In this document: in pieces, positions 43,297 through 52,314 of the stretch
Position numbering within the stretch: the first letter of the stretch is position 1
Layout: each line of letters starts with the position of its first letter
Source of the DNA: Bradyrhizobium sp. SRL28
Lineage (GTDB): Bacteria > Pseudomonadota > Alphaproteobacteria > Rhizobiales > Xanthobacteraceae
Assembly: GCF_018596315.1 (NCBI RefSeq)
Contig: NZ_JAHEAG010000036.1
Location: 1-64,000, forward strand
Length of the DNA: 64,000 bases
Direction: 5' to 3'
Position numbers and translations under genes: made by a program
The notes under the pieces: model-generated
Database searches by the model: none
Seen by the model: the letters and a program-made list of their open reading frames with translations, nothing else
Told to the model about the DNA's origin: nothing

Positions 43297-44622
43297 TTAA
43301 CCCTCAAAGAACCGGTTTTTCGGCCTCGGCAGCCCCAGATTCTCCCGCAGCGTCCGGCCCTCATACTCTTTCCGGAAAATCCCTCGCTTCTGCAGTTCCG
43401 GCACCACCTTGTCGACGAAATCGTCGAGCCCTGCGGGAAGGAACGGGAACATGATGTTGAAGCCGTCACTGCCGAGGCTCATCAGCCATTCCTCCATCTG
43501 GTCGGCGATGGTTTGCGGCGTGCCAACGAACGATAGCCCGCCATAGCCGCCGACGCGTTGGGCGAGCTGGCGTACCGTGAGCTTGTCGCGCGCGGCAACA
43601 TCCACCAGCCGCTGGCGGCCGCTCTTGCTGGCGTTGGTTTCGGGGATCGGCGGCAACTGCCCGTCGGGATCGAAGCCGGAGGCGTCGGTGCCGAGCTGCA
43701 CCGAGAGTGAGGCGATGGCGCTGTCGTAATGCACCATGCTGTCAAGTTTTGCTCGCTTCTCTTTTGCCTCCTCGACGCTGTCGCCGACCACAACGAAGGC
43801 GCCGGGCAGGATCTTTAGATGCTCGGGGTTGCGGCCGATCTTCTCCATGCGGCCCTTGATGTCGGCGTAAAGCTTCTGCCCGTCGGCGAGGGGGCCGCCG
43901 CCGGTGAACACGGCTTCCGCCGTCTCGGCCGCGAGCTGCTTGCCGTCTTCGGAGGCGCCGGCCTGCACGATCAGCGGCCAGCCCTGGACGGGGCGGGCGA
44001 TGTTGAGCGGCCCGCGCACGGACAGATATTTGCCCTTGTGATTGAGCACGTGCATCTTTGCGGGATCGAAATAAAGCCCCGCCTCGACGTCGCGCACGAA
44101 GGCGTCGTCGGCAAAGGAGTCCCAGAGACCGGTGACCACGTCGTAGAATTCGCGCGCCCGCTTGTAGCGCTCGGCGTGCTCCATGTGATCGTCGAGCCCG
44201 AAATTGAGCGCGGCATCCGGATTGGAGGTGGTGACGATATTCCAGCCCGCGCGCCCGCCCGAGATGTGGTCCAGCGAAGCAAAACGCCGGGCGACGTGAT
44301 AGGGCTCATCGAACGTCGTCGATCCCGTGGCGATCAGGCCGATATGTTCGGTGGCGCCGGCCAGCGCCGACAACAGCGTGAACGGCTCGAACGAGGTCAC
44401 GGTGTGGCTGCGCTTGAGCGCATTGACCGGCATGTTCAGCACGGCCAGATGGTCGGCCATGAAGAAGGCGTCGAACTTGCCGGCTTCGAGCTTCTGGATC
44501 AGTTGCTTGATGCGCGGGAAGTTGAAATTGGCATCGGGCCAGGCGCCCGGATAGCGCCATGCGCCGGTGTGGATGGAGACCGGCCGCATGAACGCGCCGA
44601 GCTTGAGTTGCCGCTGTGCCAT
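43297..44622 (-). CDS. LLM class flavin-dependent monooxygenase (NtaA/SnaA/DszA family)
   Basis: A 441-residue luciferase-like oxidoreductase that uses FMNH2 from a separate reductase. NtaA family features include the N-terminal LGAFMRPVSIHTGAWRYPGA and the central RFASLDHISGGRAGWNIVTT (SGGRxGWNIVTS motif). C-terminal segments QMEEWLMSLGSDGFNIMFPF complete the family. Members attack aminopolycarboxylates, sulfonates or sulfur heterocycles; the substrate here is unknown. No flavin reductase gene is adjacent. Confidence 0.93.
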   Translation of the reverse strand: MAQRQLKLGAFMRPVSIHTGAWRYPGAWPDANFNFPRIKQLIQKLEAGKFDAFFMADHLAVLNMPVNALKRSHTVTSFEPFTLLSALAGATEHIGLIATGSTTFDEPYHVARRFASLDHISGGRAGWNIVTTSNPDAALNFGLDDHMEHAERYKRAREFYDVVTGLWDSFADDAFVRDVEAGLYFDPAKMHVLNHKGKYLSVRGPLNIARPVQGWPLIVQAGASEDGKQLAAETAEAVFTGGGPLADGQKLYADIKGRMEKIGRNPEHLKILPGAFVVVGDSVEEAKEKRAKLDSMVHYDSAIASLSVQLGTDASGFDPDGQLPPIPETNASKSGRQRLVDVAARDKLTVRQLAQRVGGYGGLSFVGTPQTIADQMEEWLMSLGSDGFNIMFPFLPAGLDDFVDKVVPELQKRGIFRKEYEGRTLRENLGLPRPKNRFFEG

Positions 44623-44753
44623 TGCCCCGTTCCGTAGCTGTTATTGTTGGGGAAGAGATAGGGAGGCGATTAGGGCAGCGCCAATGGGCAGCGTCGAGAA
44701 GGATTTTGCAATTTAAGGGACTGGAGGAGGATATTTGCCGTGACATCGATACC

Positions 44754-44829
44754 GTCATTGCGAGCGTAGCGAAGCAATCCATAGCGCGCCAGGCGTCGAG
44801 ATGGATTGCTTCGCTACGCTCGCAATGAC
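44754..44829. repeat. Palindromic repeat 'GTCATTGCGAGC', copy 3
   Basis: GTCATTGCGAGCGTAGCGAA and TTCGCTACGCTCGCAATGAC are perfect 20-base arms around a CAATCCA/TGGATTG pair. It lies between the LLM gene start and the NUDIX gene stop. It is the most perfect of the three copies (26858, 34741, 44754). Confidence 0.92.
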
Positions 44830-44846
44830 GGGGAGAGAGGGGAGCC

Positions 44847-45584
44847 TTACGCCCCCAGCACGTCCTTTTGCATCTTGCCGCCGTAGAAATGAAAGAACGG
44901 CACCGGTGCATCATGGTGCAGCGGGCCAGTAGCGAGGCGACGGTCGAGTTCGGCGAGCACGTTCTTGGTCATGGCATGCGCGTCGGCGAGCGGTTGCGAG
45001 CCGATCTCGACCCATACCAGATCGACCAGTTCGGCATCGGCGTGGATCACGCCTTCGACGCGGTGGGCGATGCTGGAGGCATCAGCCGTGAAGAAGCGCG
45101 TGTCGAAGCGACGGACGCGGCCGGGCGGGGTGATCGCGCGCGCGATCAGGAACAGGCTGGACGGATCGGGCAGCAGGCCTGCATCCGCGAACGGCGTCCA
45201 GGCGCCTTCGAGCTTCACCGGCTTGTCGACCTTGCGGCCGAGGCACAGGCCAGTTTCCTCACAGGCTTCGCGGATCGCGGCGACCGCGAGAGCGCGCGCC
45301 CGGGAAGGCGCGATCTTCGGGCTGCCCTTGAGCAGGTTCGCCTCAAGCTCCGCCGAAATAGGAGCGGCAACGGGAATGCGGTTGTCGGCTTTATCGACGC
45401 GGCCGCCCGGGAAAACATATTTGCCCGGCATGAACACCACCTTGTCGTGGCGTTTGCCGACCAGCACCTTCGGCTTGTCGCCGGAGCGGTCGATCAGGAT
45501 CAGCGTCGCGGCATCCTTCGGACGAAAGTAAGGATGGTGATCGGCTTCTTTTCCTTCTTGTACGGCAGTCGCGACTTCGCTCAT
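44847..45584 (-). CDS. NUDIX hydrolase
   Basis: A 245-residue pyrophosphohydrolase. The Nudix box is spread by an insertion: PGGRVDKAD at the first half, then AAIREACEETGLCLG (REx2EExG) about 50 residues later. The insertion between Gly and REx2EE is seen in the alphaproteobacterial NUDIX subgroup near rnr. Substrates would be nucleotide diphosphate derivatives or CoA; not assignable. DUF983 is upstream on the same strand with a 38-base gap, so they may share a transcript. Confidence 0.88.
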   Translation of the reverse strand: MSEVATAVQEGKEADHHPYFRPKDAATLILIDRSGDKPKVLVGKRHDKVVFMPGKYVFPGGRVDKADNRIPVAAPISAELEANLLKGSPKIAPSRARALAVAAIREACEETGLCLGRKVDKPVKLEGAWTPFADAGLLPDPSSLFLIARAITPPGRVRRFDTRFFTADASSIAHRVEGVIHADAELVDLVWVEIGSQPLADAHAMTKNVLAELDRRLATGPLHHDAPVPFFHFYGGKMQKDVLGA

Positions 45585-45622
45585 TCCATCCCCGTTTGAT
45601 GCTCTTGTTCTTTTCGGTTTAG

Positions 45623-46057
45623 CTAGACCGGCGGAATGTCGCCAGGAGCATTTTCGTCAAAGCCATGCATGCGCAAGGCCCATTGGAAGCCGACCACCGC
45701 GCCCTTGACCGGCTGCAACAGCAGCAACGACGAAATGAAAGTGATCGGCAAATAGATCGCCAGTTGCAGCCACACCGCGGGTGAGTAGTTGGTTTCGATC
45801 CATAGCGCCGCCGGTACCACGATGTGGCCGACGATGACGATTACGAGATAGGCTGGCAGATCGTCGGCGCGGTGCGGCGAGAAATCGAGCCCGCATGCCG
45901 AGCAATTATTGGCAGTCTTCAGGAAGGCGCGAAACATCTTGCCTTCGCCGCAGCGCGGGCAGCGGCAACGGAAACCGCGCTTCATCGCGGTCCAGAGGTC
46001 GCGCTTCTCGGCGTGTCCAGTATCCCGGGTCCATGTCGTGGGACTTACCGTTTCCAT
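45623..46057 (-). CDS. DUF983 family membrane protein
   Basis: A 144-residue protein with two CxxC zinc-like pairs near the N terminus (CRCPRCGEGK and NNCSACGLDF) and two C-terminal membrane helices (about 75-95 and 100-120). This combination defines DUF983. The function is unknown. Its start overlaps the rnr 3' end by 13 bases (46045-46057), which suggests co-transcription with rnr and topA. Confidence 0.88.
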   Translation of the reverse strand: METVSPTTWTRDTGHAEKRDLWTAMKRGFRCRCPRCGEGKMFRAFLKTANNCSACGLDFSPHRADDLPAYLVIVIVGHIVVPAALWIETNYSPAVWLQLAIYLPITFISSLLLLQPVKGAVVGFQWALRMHGFDENAPGDIPPV

Positions 46058-48387
46058 GACTTGCCTTTCTTCGATTTGCCGGGCTTCGCTTTGCCCGACT
46101 TGCCCTTGTGGGGCTTGCGAACCTTGTCGCGCGGGCTGCGGCCCGGATGCGATTTCGATGGCTTTGCCTGTGCTTTCGAACCGTCGCGTTTTCTGCTGCG
46201 CGGAATGACCTGGCCTTCCGACAACAGCTCGAACCGCAACGCGCCGGCCACTGGCGCTGCTTCTACCAGACGCACGTCGACAACGTCACCCAGCCGGTGC
46301 ATGGCACCGCTGCGTGAGCCGACGAGCGCATGGCGTGCCTCGTCGTAATTGTAGTACTCCGTGCCGAGTGTGCGGATCGGGATCAGCCCGTCGGCGCCGG
46401 TATCCGATAACTTCACAAACAGCCCGGCGCGGGTGACGCCGGAAATACGGCCCTGAAACGTCGCGCCGATGCGGTCGGCGAGGAAATGCGCGATCAGCCG
46501 GTCCGCCGTCTCGCGTTCCGCTTTCATCGCGCGGCGCTCGGTCACCGAAATCTGCGCCGCGACTTCGCTGAGCGTCTCCAGCGTCTCGGTTTCCGGCAAC
46601 GCGCCTTCGCCGAGGCCGAGTGCGCGGATCAGCGCGCGATGCACGATCAGGTCGGCGTATCGCCTGATCGGCGAAGTGAAATGCGCGTAGCGGCGAAGGT
46701 TGAGGCCGAAATGGCCATAATTCTCCGCCGAGTATTCCGCCTGCGCCTGCGAGCGCAGCACCACCTCGTTGACCAGCGGTTCGTAATCCTCGCCGCGGAC
46801 CTGGCCCAGCACGCGATTAAACAGCGCAGGGCGCAACGCACCGGTTTTTGCAAACGGCAGATCGAGCGTTTTCAGGAATTCCTGGAGGTTATGAACCTTC
46901 TCCTGGGACGGTTCGTCATGCACCCGATAGATAAGCGGCAACGCCTTCTTTTCAAGCATTTCGGCGGCGGCGACGTTGGCGAGGATCATGAACTCCTCGA
47001 TCAAGCGGTGCGCGTCGAGCCGCTCCGGCACGATGACGCGGTCGACTGACCCGTCGGCCTTCAGCAGGATCTTTCGTTCGGGCAGATCGAGATCCAGCGG
47101 ATCGCGCTCGTCTCGCGCGAGTTTTACCAGCGCATAGGCCGCGTAGAGCGGCTTCAGGATCGGTTCCAGCAGCGGGCCGGTGGTATCATCGGGCCGTCCG
47201 TCGATCGCGGCCTGCGCCTGCGCGTAATGCAGCTTGGCGGCCGAGCGCATCAGCACGCGGTGAAAGCTGTGCGAACGCTTGCGGCCGTCGGGGCCGATCA
47301 CCATCCGCACCGCGAGCGCGCCGCGCGGCGCGCCCGGCACCAGCGAACAGAGATCGTTGGAGATGCGCTCGGGCAGCATCGGCACGACGCGGTCGGGGAA
47401 ATACACCGAGTTGCCGCGCGTCAGCGCGTCACGATCGAGCGCCGAGCCCGGCCGCACATAGAAGGCGACGTCGGCGATGGCGACATGGACGATGTAGCCG
47501 CCTCTGTTGTTCGGATCAGGATCGGGCGCGGCGTGCACCGCGTCGTCATGATCCTTGGCGTCGGGCGGATCGATGGTGACGAGCGGCAAATCGCGCCAGT
47601 CCTCGCGGCCTTTCAAACTCGCAGGCTGGGCATCCTCGGCCTCGTGCACCGCGCTCGGTGAGAACGCTTGCGGGATTTCGTGGGCGTGGATCGCGATCAG
47701 GCTGATCGCCTTTTCGCTCGAAAGCGAGCCCAGCCGCTCCTTCACCTTGCCGGAGGCGAGGCCATAGCCGCGCGCGCGCACGAGATCGACGCTGACGAGG
47801 TCGCCGTCCTCGGCGCCGCCGGTATCCGATGGCGCGATGTTCAGTTCACGGCCGGCCTGCTTCTTGTCGACGGGGACGAGCCTGCCGCCGCCGCCCGGAG
47901 CTGGCCGGAAGATGCCGAGCAGGCGCATGCGGGCGTGGTCGATCACCTTGATGACGCGGCCGCGATACAGCGCGCCGTCACCCTCATCCAGCTTCTCGAT
48001 GCGCATCAGCGCGCGGTCGCCGACGCCGGCAGCCGTTCCCGGTTGCGGCCGTCGCGGCACGTGAATGCGGATCTTTGGCGCGGGGCCGCTTTCCTCGGTG
48101 TCCCATTCGGTGGGAGTGGCGAGCAATTCACCGTCGGTATCGCGGCCGGTGATGTCGGCGACGACGGTCGGGGGCAGGGTGGCGGGCTCGTGGATCTTCC
48201 GCCCGCGCTTGGCGATCGCGCCGTCGTCGGCGAGTTCGCGCAGGATGCGCTTCAGTTCGACGCGGTCGGCATTCTTCAGGCCGAACTCGCGGGCGATTTC
48301 CCGCGTGCCGATCTTGCCTGGATTCGCACGGATAAAGGCGACGATGGCGTCCCGGCTTGGAAAACCATTGTCGTGTTTTCTCTTCAC
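46045..48387 (-). CDS. rnr: Ribonuclease R
   Basis: A 780-residue 3'-5' exoribonuclease that degrades structured RNA. An N-terminal winged-helix and cold-shock region (1-230) leads to the RNB catalytic domain with metal-binding Asps in IDPPDAKDHDDAVHA, and an S1 RNA-binding domain follows (ATFQGRISGVTRAGLFVKLS). The tail after about 725 is Lys/Arg/Pro-rich and probably disordered. The start is GTG 48387, directly after the topA stop (TAA at 48390-48388), so they are translated as an abutting pair. Confidence 0.95.
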   Translation of the reverse strand: MKRKHDNGFPSRDAIVAFIRANPGKIGTREIAREFGLKNADRVELKRILRELADDGAIAKRGRKIHEPATLPPTVVADITGRDTDGELLATPTEWDTEESGPAPKIRIHVPRRPQPGTAAGVGDRALMRIEKLDEGDGALYRGRVIKVIDHARMRLLGIFRPAPGGGGRLVPVDKKQAGRELNIAPSDTGGAEDGDLVSVDLVRARGYGLASGKVKERLGSLSSEKAISLIAIHAHEIPQAFSPSAVHEAEDAQPASLKGREDWRDLPLVTIDPPDAKDHDDAVHAAPDPDPNNRGGYIVHVAIADVAFYVRPGSALDRDALTRGNSVYFPDRVVPMLPERISNDLCSLVPGAPRGALAVRMVIGPDGRKRSHSFHRVLMRSAAKLHYAQAQAAIDGRPDDTTGPLLEPILKPLYAAYALVKLARDERDPLDLDLPERKILLKADGSVDRVIVPERLDAHRLIEEFMILANVAAAEMLEKKALPLIYRVHDEPSQEKVHNLQEFLKTLDLPFAKTGALRPALFNRVLGQVRGEDYEPLVNEVVLRSQAQAEYSAENYGHFGLNLRRYAHFTSPIRRYADLIVHRALIRALGLGEGALPETETLETLSEVAAQISVTERRAMKAERETADRLIAHFLADRIGATFQGRISGVTRAGLFVKLSDTGADGLIPIRTLGTEYYNYDEARHALVGSRSGAMHRLGDVVDVRLVEAAPVAGALRFELLSEGQVIPRSRKRDGSKAQAKPSKSHPGRSPRDKVRKPHKGKSGKAKPGKSKKGKSWKR

Positions 48388-51150
48388 TTATCCCCGGGCC
48401 TTGCCCGCGCTCTTCTTCGCAGGCGTTTTGGGTGCTGTGGCGGGCTTCGCCGCCGATGTCTTGGCCGCGGATGCGACCGGCGCGCGCGCCTTGCTGACGG
48501 CTTCCGACTTTGGCTTCGCGGCGGCTTTCTTCGCGGCCGCCTTCTTGGCCGGTTTTGGTGCGTCGGGATCAGCGGCTTTCTTGGCGTCGGCCTTCTTCGG
48601 CGCGGCCTTTTTCTTCGCGCCGCGCTTCGGCTTGCCGCCGCCCTTGGCGGCACGCTCGTCGATCAGCGCAATGGCTTCGGCGAGCGTAATGGTGTCCGGC
48701 GTCTTGTCGCTCTGGATCGTGGCGTTGACGCCGCCGGCCGTGACGTAGGCGCCATAGCGGCCATTCTTGACTGCGACGCCGCCAAGGCTCGGATGCTCGC
48801 CGAGCGGCTTGCCGGGATCGGCGCCGAAGCGGCGACCGCTCGGGCCTTTTGCGATCTTCTCCGCGATCAGCGTCACCGCGCGATTTAGGCCGATATCGAA
48901 CACTTCATCGCCGGCCTCGAGACTTGCATAGGTCTTTTCGTGGCGCACGAACGGGCCGAAGCGCCCGATGCCGGCGGTGATCGGCTCGCCGGTCTCCGGA
49001 TGTTTTCCGATTTCGCGTGGCAGCGACAGCAGTTTCAATGCGAGTTCGAGCTCCATGTCGCCCGGCGACATGTTCTTCGGGATGCCGGCGCGCCGGGGCT
49101 TTTCGCCCTCGGCATAATCCTTCTGCTCGCCGAGCTGGATGTAGGGACCGAAGCGTCCGGCCTTCACCGTCACGTCGAGATCGGTTTCCGGGTCCTTGCC
49201 GAGGACGCGGTCGGCGCTGGCCTCGCTGTCGGCGGCCAGCGGGCGGGTGTAGCGGCATTCCGGATAGTTCGAGCAGCCAACGAAAGCGCCGAACTTTCCG
49301 GCCTTCAAATTGAGCTTGCCGGTGCCGCAGGTCGGGCACTGCCTGACGTCGCCACCGTCGGCGCGGGGCGGATAGATGTGTGGCCCCAGCATGTCGTCGA
49401 GCGCATCCAGCACCTCGGAGACGCGCAGATCCTTGATGTCGCTGACCGCGCCGGCAAAACCAACCCAGAAATCCTTCAGCACCTGCTGCCAGGAAATCTC
49501 GTTATTGGAGATGCGGTCGAGCTGCTCTTCCAGCGCGGCGGTGAAGTCATATTCGACATAGCGCGCGAAGAAGTTCTCCAGGAAAGCGACCACGACGCGG
49601 CCCTTGTCCTCGCCATGCAGCCGCTTCTTCTCGAGCTTGACGTAGCCCCGGTCTTTCAGGACCTGCAGGATCGAGGCGTAGGTCGAGGGACGGCCGATGC
49701 CGAGTTCTTCCATCCGCTTGACCAGCGACGCTTCCGAGAAGCGCGGCGGCGGTTCGGTGAAGTGTTGCGTGACAGCAAGATCCTGCCGCTTCAGCGCTTC
49801 GCCTGCGCTCATGGCGGGCAGGCGGCGCGAATCCTCATCGTCGGCGTCGTCGTCCTTGCCTTCCTGATAGAGTGCAAGGAAACCGTCGAACTTGATGACC
49901 TGGCCCGAGGCGCGCAGATCCAGCACGCGGGAGCCGGCCTTCGCCGCAATGTCTACGGTGGTGCGTTCGAGTTCGGCCGATTCCATCTGGCTCGCGATGG
50001 TGCGGATCCAGATCAGTTCATAGAGCTTGGCCTGATCGGTATCGAGGCGGCGGCGCATCTCGGTGGGCCGGCGCGACAGATCGGTCGGGCGGATCGCTTC
50101 GTGCGCCTCCTGCGCGTTCTTGGCCTTGGTCTGGTACTGGCGCGGCGCGTCAGGCACATAGGCGCTGCCGTAATCCTCGCCGATCACCTTGCGGGCCTGC
50201 GTGATCGCGGAGCCGTCGATCTGCACGCCGTCGGTCCGCATATAGGTGATGAGGCCGGTGGTCTCGCCGCCGATGTCGATACCCTCATAGAGCCGCTGCG
50301 CGATCCGCATGGTGTGCGCGGGCGCAAAGCCGAGCTTGCGGCTGGCTTCCTGCTGCAGCGTCGAGGTGGTGAAGGGGGCCTGCGGATTGCGGCGCGCAGG
50401 TTTTGCTTCCACGGTCGTAACCGTGAAGTTCGCGGCCTCGATGGCCTTCTTGAGGTCTTCGGCTTCCGCGCCGGAGCCGATGTCGAGACGCTGGATCTTC
50501 TTGCCGTCGGCGCCGACGAGGCGCGCCTCGAACGTGTCGCCGCGCGGCGTCGTCAGCGTCGCGACCAGTGACCAGTATTCGCGGGGAACGAATTTTTCGA
50601 TCTCGAGTTCGCGGTCGCAGACCAGCCGCAGCGCGACCGACTGCACGCGGCCGGCCGAGCGCGCGCCCGGCAGTTTGCGCCACAACACCGGCGAGAGCGT
50701 GAAGCCGACCAGATAGTCCAGCGCGCGGCGCGCCATATAGGCGTCGACCAGCGCGCCATCGATCTGCCGCGGCGCTTTCATCGCGTCGGTCACGGCCTGC
50801 TTGGTGATGGCGTTGAACACCACGCGCTCGATCTTCTGATCCTTCAGTGCGCGCTTCTCTTTCATCACCTCCAGCACGTGCCAGGAGATCGCTTCGCCCT
50901 CCCGATCAGGGTCGGTTGCGAGAATCAGGCGGTCGGCGCCCTTCAGCGCCTTGGCGATGTCGTTGAGTCGGCCGGCCGCCTTGGGGTCGACCTCCCAGAT
51001 CATCTGAAAATTCGCGTCCGGATCGACGGAACCATTCTTGGCGGGGAGGTCGCGGACATGACCGAACGAGGCCAGAACCTCGTAGGAGGCGCCCAAATAC
51101 TTGTTGATAGTCTTGGCTTTCGCCGGCGACTCCACGATGACGATATTCAT
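48388..51150 (-). CDS. topA: DNA topoisomerase I
   Basis: A 920-residue type IA topoisomerase relaxing negative supercoils. The TOPRIM domain opens the chain (IVESPAKAKTINKYLG; ATDPDREGEAISWHV). The catalytic Tyr is in LITYMRTDG near residue 303. A four-Cys zinc motif appears (CPTCGTGK...GCSNYPEC) and repeats of the topo C-terminal type follow. The last ~90 residues are Lys/Ala-rich, common in alphaproteobacterial TopA and suited to DNA contact. rnr abuts it. A redox-gene block separates it from dprA, which normally precedes it. Confidence 0.97.
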   Translation of the reverse strand: MNIVIVESPAKAKTINKYLGASYEVLASFGHVRDLPAKNGSVDPDANFQMIWEVDPKAAGRLNDIAKALKGADRLILATDPDREGEAISWHVLEVMKEKRALKDQKIERVVFNAITKQAVTDAMKAPRQIDGALVDAYMARRALDYLVGFTLSPVLWRKLPGARSAGRVQSVALRLVCDRELEIEKFVPREYWSLVATLTTPRGDTFEARLVGADGKKIQRLDIGSGAEAEDLKKAIEAANFTVTTVEAKPARRNPQAPFTTSTLQQEASRKLGFAPAHTMRIAQRLYEGIDIGGETTGLITYMRTDGVQIDGSAITQARKVIGEDYGSAYVPDAPRQYQTKAKNAQEAHEAIRPTDLSRRPTEMRRRLDTDQAKLYELIWIRTIASQMESAELERTTVDIAAKAGSRVLDLRASGQVIKFDGFLALYQEGKDDDADDEDSRRLPAMSAGEALKRQDLAVTQHFTEPPPRFSEASLVKRMEELGIGRPSTYASILQVLKDRGYVKLEKKRLHGEDKGRVVVAFLENFFARYVEYDFTAALEEQLDRISNNEISWQQVLKDFWVGFAGAVSDIKDLRVSEVLDALDDMLGPHIYPPRADGGDVRQCPTCGTGKLNLKAGKFGAFVGCSNYPECRYTRPLAADSEASADRVLGKDPETDLDVTVKAGRFGPYIQLGEQKDYAEGEKPRRAGIPKNMSPGDMELELALKLLSLPREIGKHPETGEPITAGIGRFGPFVRHEKTYASLEAGDEVFDIGLNRAVTLIAEKIAKGPSGRRFGADPGKPLGEHPSLGGVAVKNGRYGAYVTAGGVNATIQSDKTPDTITLAEAIALIDERAAKGGGKPKRGAKKKAAPKKADAKKAADPDAPKPAKKAAAKKAAAKPKSEAVSKARAPVASAAKTSAAKPATAPKTPAKKSAGKARG

Positions 51151-51359
51151 GTCATTCCAATGGCTTACGGGAAAAGATAAAGGTGGGTTCCGCGAGACTC
51201 GCGGCCTACCGATTGGACCCGAACATGGGTGGTGAGGCGGCCCCTGTCAAATCCGCAGTAAGGGAGCAGGGAACCTTTGGCTTCGACTTTATATCCACAA
51301 AGGTACGAAATGCTGCCTAGAGTTGCGTTACCAAAGGGGTTATTTCTGGGCAATACTTT

Positions 51360-51635
51360 GTGTCGTTAGGTGCCATTTTTTTGAGCAAAGCTGGAGGCGG
51401 CCGGAAGCGGAAAGCTTCGGGCAAACGTCGGAACTCGCCAACCGATGAACGTACCGCTGAACGAGGCGAGGAGGGCGGCCCTGACGAGGCCGTTGCCTTT
51501 ATCGCGGAGACCGTTGCCGAATTGGTCAAGCTGGCGGAGCGCCATCGGCTCGAGGTGCTCAGCCATTTGCTCGGCATGGCGCAGCTCGAGGCGGAAGAAC
51601 GGCTGCGCACAAGGAGCAAGCACAAGCTGTCGTGA
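51360..51635 (+). CDS. Small charged hypothetical protein
   Basis: A 91-residue protein, basic at the N terminus (GGGRKRKASGKRRNSPTDER) with a helical C terminus (AFIAETVAELVKLAERHRLE, then VLSHLLGMAQLEAEERL). The likely start is GTG 51360. No family is recognised. It lies in the divergent gap between topA and the HxlR gene and could be a DNA-binding or scaffolding protein, but nothing more can be said. Confidence 0.5.
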   Translation: MSLGAIFLSKAGGGRKRKASGKRRNSPTDERTAERGEEGGPDEAVAFIAETVAELVKLAERHRLEVLSHLLGMAQLEAEERLRTRSKHKLS

Positions 51636-51649
51636 GTCGCGCGGCTTCG

Positions 51650-52126
51650 CTACGCCGTAACGCGCCTGCCTTGCTTCCCCGCTGGCCGCGGCTTCAGCGC
51701 GGTATCGCCCGCACGCAATAGCCGCCCGTCCTGCGAATAGAGTTCGAGCTTGCGGACCGGCTTACCCTTTTCCTTGTCGATGAGAATGGTGGCGATTTCT
51801 TCCGGGCGCTCGTCGAACTCCTCGCTCCATTGCCGCAAGGCGACCAGGATCGGGAATACGCCGCGGCCTTTCGGCGTCAGCAGATATTCCTGATACGCAC
51901 TGCCGTCCGAGGCCGGCGCGGTCTTCAGGATGCCCTGATCGACCAGCGCGCGCAGTCGCATCGTGAGAATGTTCTTGGCGAGCCCGAGTCTCTTCTGGAA
52001 TTCGCCGAAGCGGCTGATGCCGAACAAAGCCTCGCGAATGATCAGCATCGACCACCAGTCGCCGATCGCATCCAGCGAGCGCGCGATCGGGCAATCGTCG
52101 TGCTCAAAGCTGGTTCGTTTCACCAT
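51650..52126 (-). CDS. HxlR family transcriptional regulator
   Basis: A 158-residue winged-helix regulator of the HxlR group. HTH features: CPIARSLDAIGDWWSMLIIR and EFQKRLGLAKNILTMRLRAL. The C-terminal ~50 residues carry an extra beta-rich extension. It is divergent from the SDR gene; a 54-bp imperfect palindrome lies just before the SDR start and a palindromic repeat lies between them. It probably regulates the SDR gene. No Cys-based redox switch is obvious except for the N-terminal Cys in DDCPIA. Confidence 0.88.
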   Translation of the reverse strand: MVKRTSFEHDDCPIARSLDAIGDWWSMLIIREALFGISRFGEFQKRLGLAKNILTMRLRALVDQGILKTAPASDGSAYQEYLLTPKGRGVFPILVALRQWSEEFDERPEEIATILIDKEKGKPVRKLELYSQDGRLLRAGDTALKPRPAGKQGRRVTA

Positions 52127-52151
52127 GGCGGGCTCCGTCGAATCCTTATTT

Positions 52152-52221
52152 GACGCGTTTCTTCACGCGAACCGGTCTCCGCCCCGGATCAAGTCGGGGC
52201 AGGCTTTTGCTTGAAAACGCT
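52152..52221. repeat. Palindromic repeat 'GCGTTTTC...AAAACGCT', copy 2
   Basis: Runs GACGCGTTTCTTCACGCGAA, CCCCGGATCAAGTCGGGG and GCTTGAAAACGCT. It matches the reverse complement of the copy at 54552-54622 closely, so the two form an inverted pair around the SDR-azoR-HxlR block. It lies between the HxlR start and the SDR operator. Confidence 0.85.
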
Positions 52222-52246
52222 TTTGCGGCGATCACCGTCTTGTGTA

Positions 52247-52300
52247 GTTGCAATATTAAACCAGATGCTCTAGCTAGGCAATCTAGTTTAATAATGCAAC
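52247..52300. promoter_or_regulatory. 54-bp imperfect palindrome upstream of the SDR gene
   Basis: The two 28-base halves (52247-52274 and 52273-52300) match at 23 of 28 positions by direct count: GTTGCA-TATTAAAC-AGAT is the shared outer part and CTAGC meets at the centre. It is AT-richer than its surroundings and ends 14 bases before the SDR ATG, with GGAGA between. Such a site could bind two regulator dimers. The adjacent HxlR protein is the natural candidate. Confidence 0.6.
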
Positions 52301-52314
52301 CATCGGAGACGGCC

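Noticed and set aside
48940..50571. A 540-codon open frame opposite topA
   Set aside because: Same type of GC-driven antisense frame; topA motifs are complete on the other strand.
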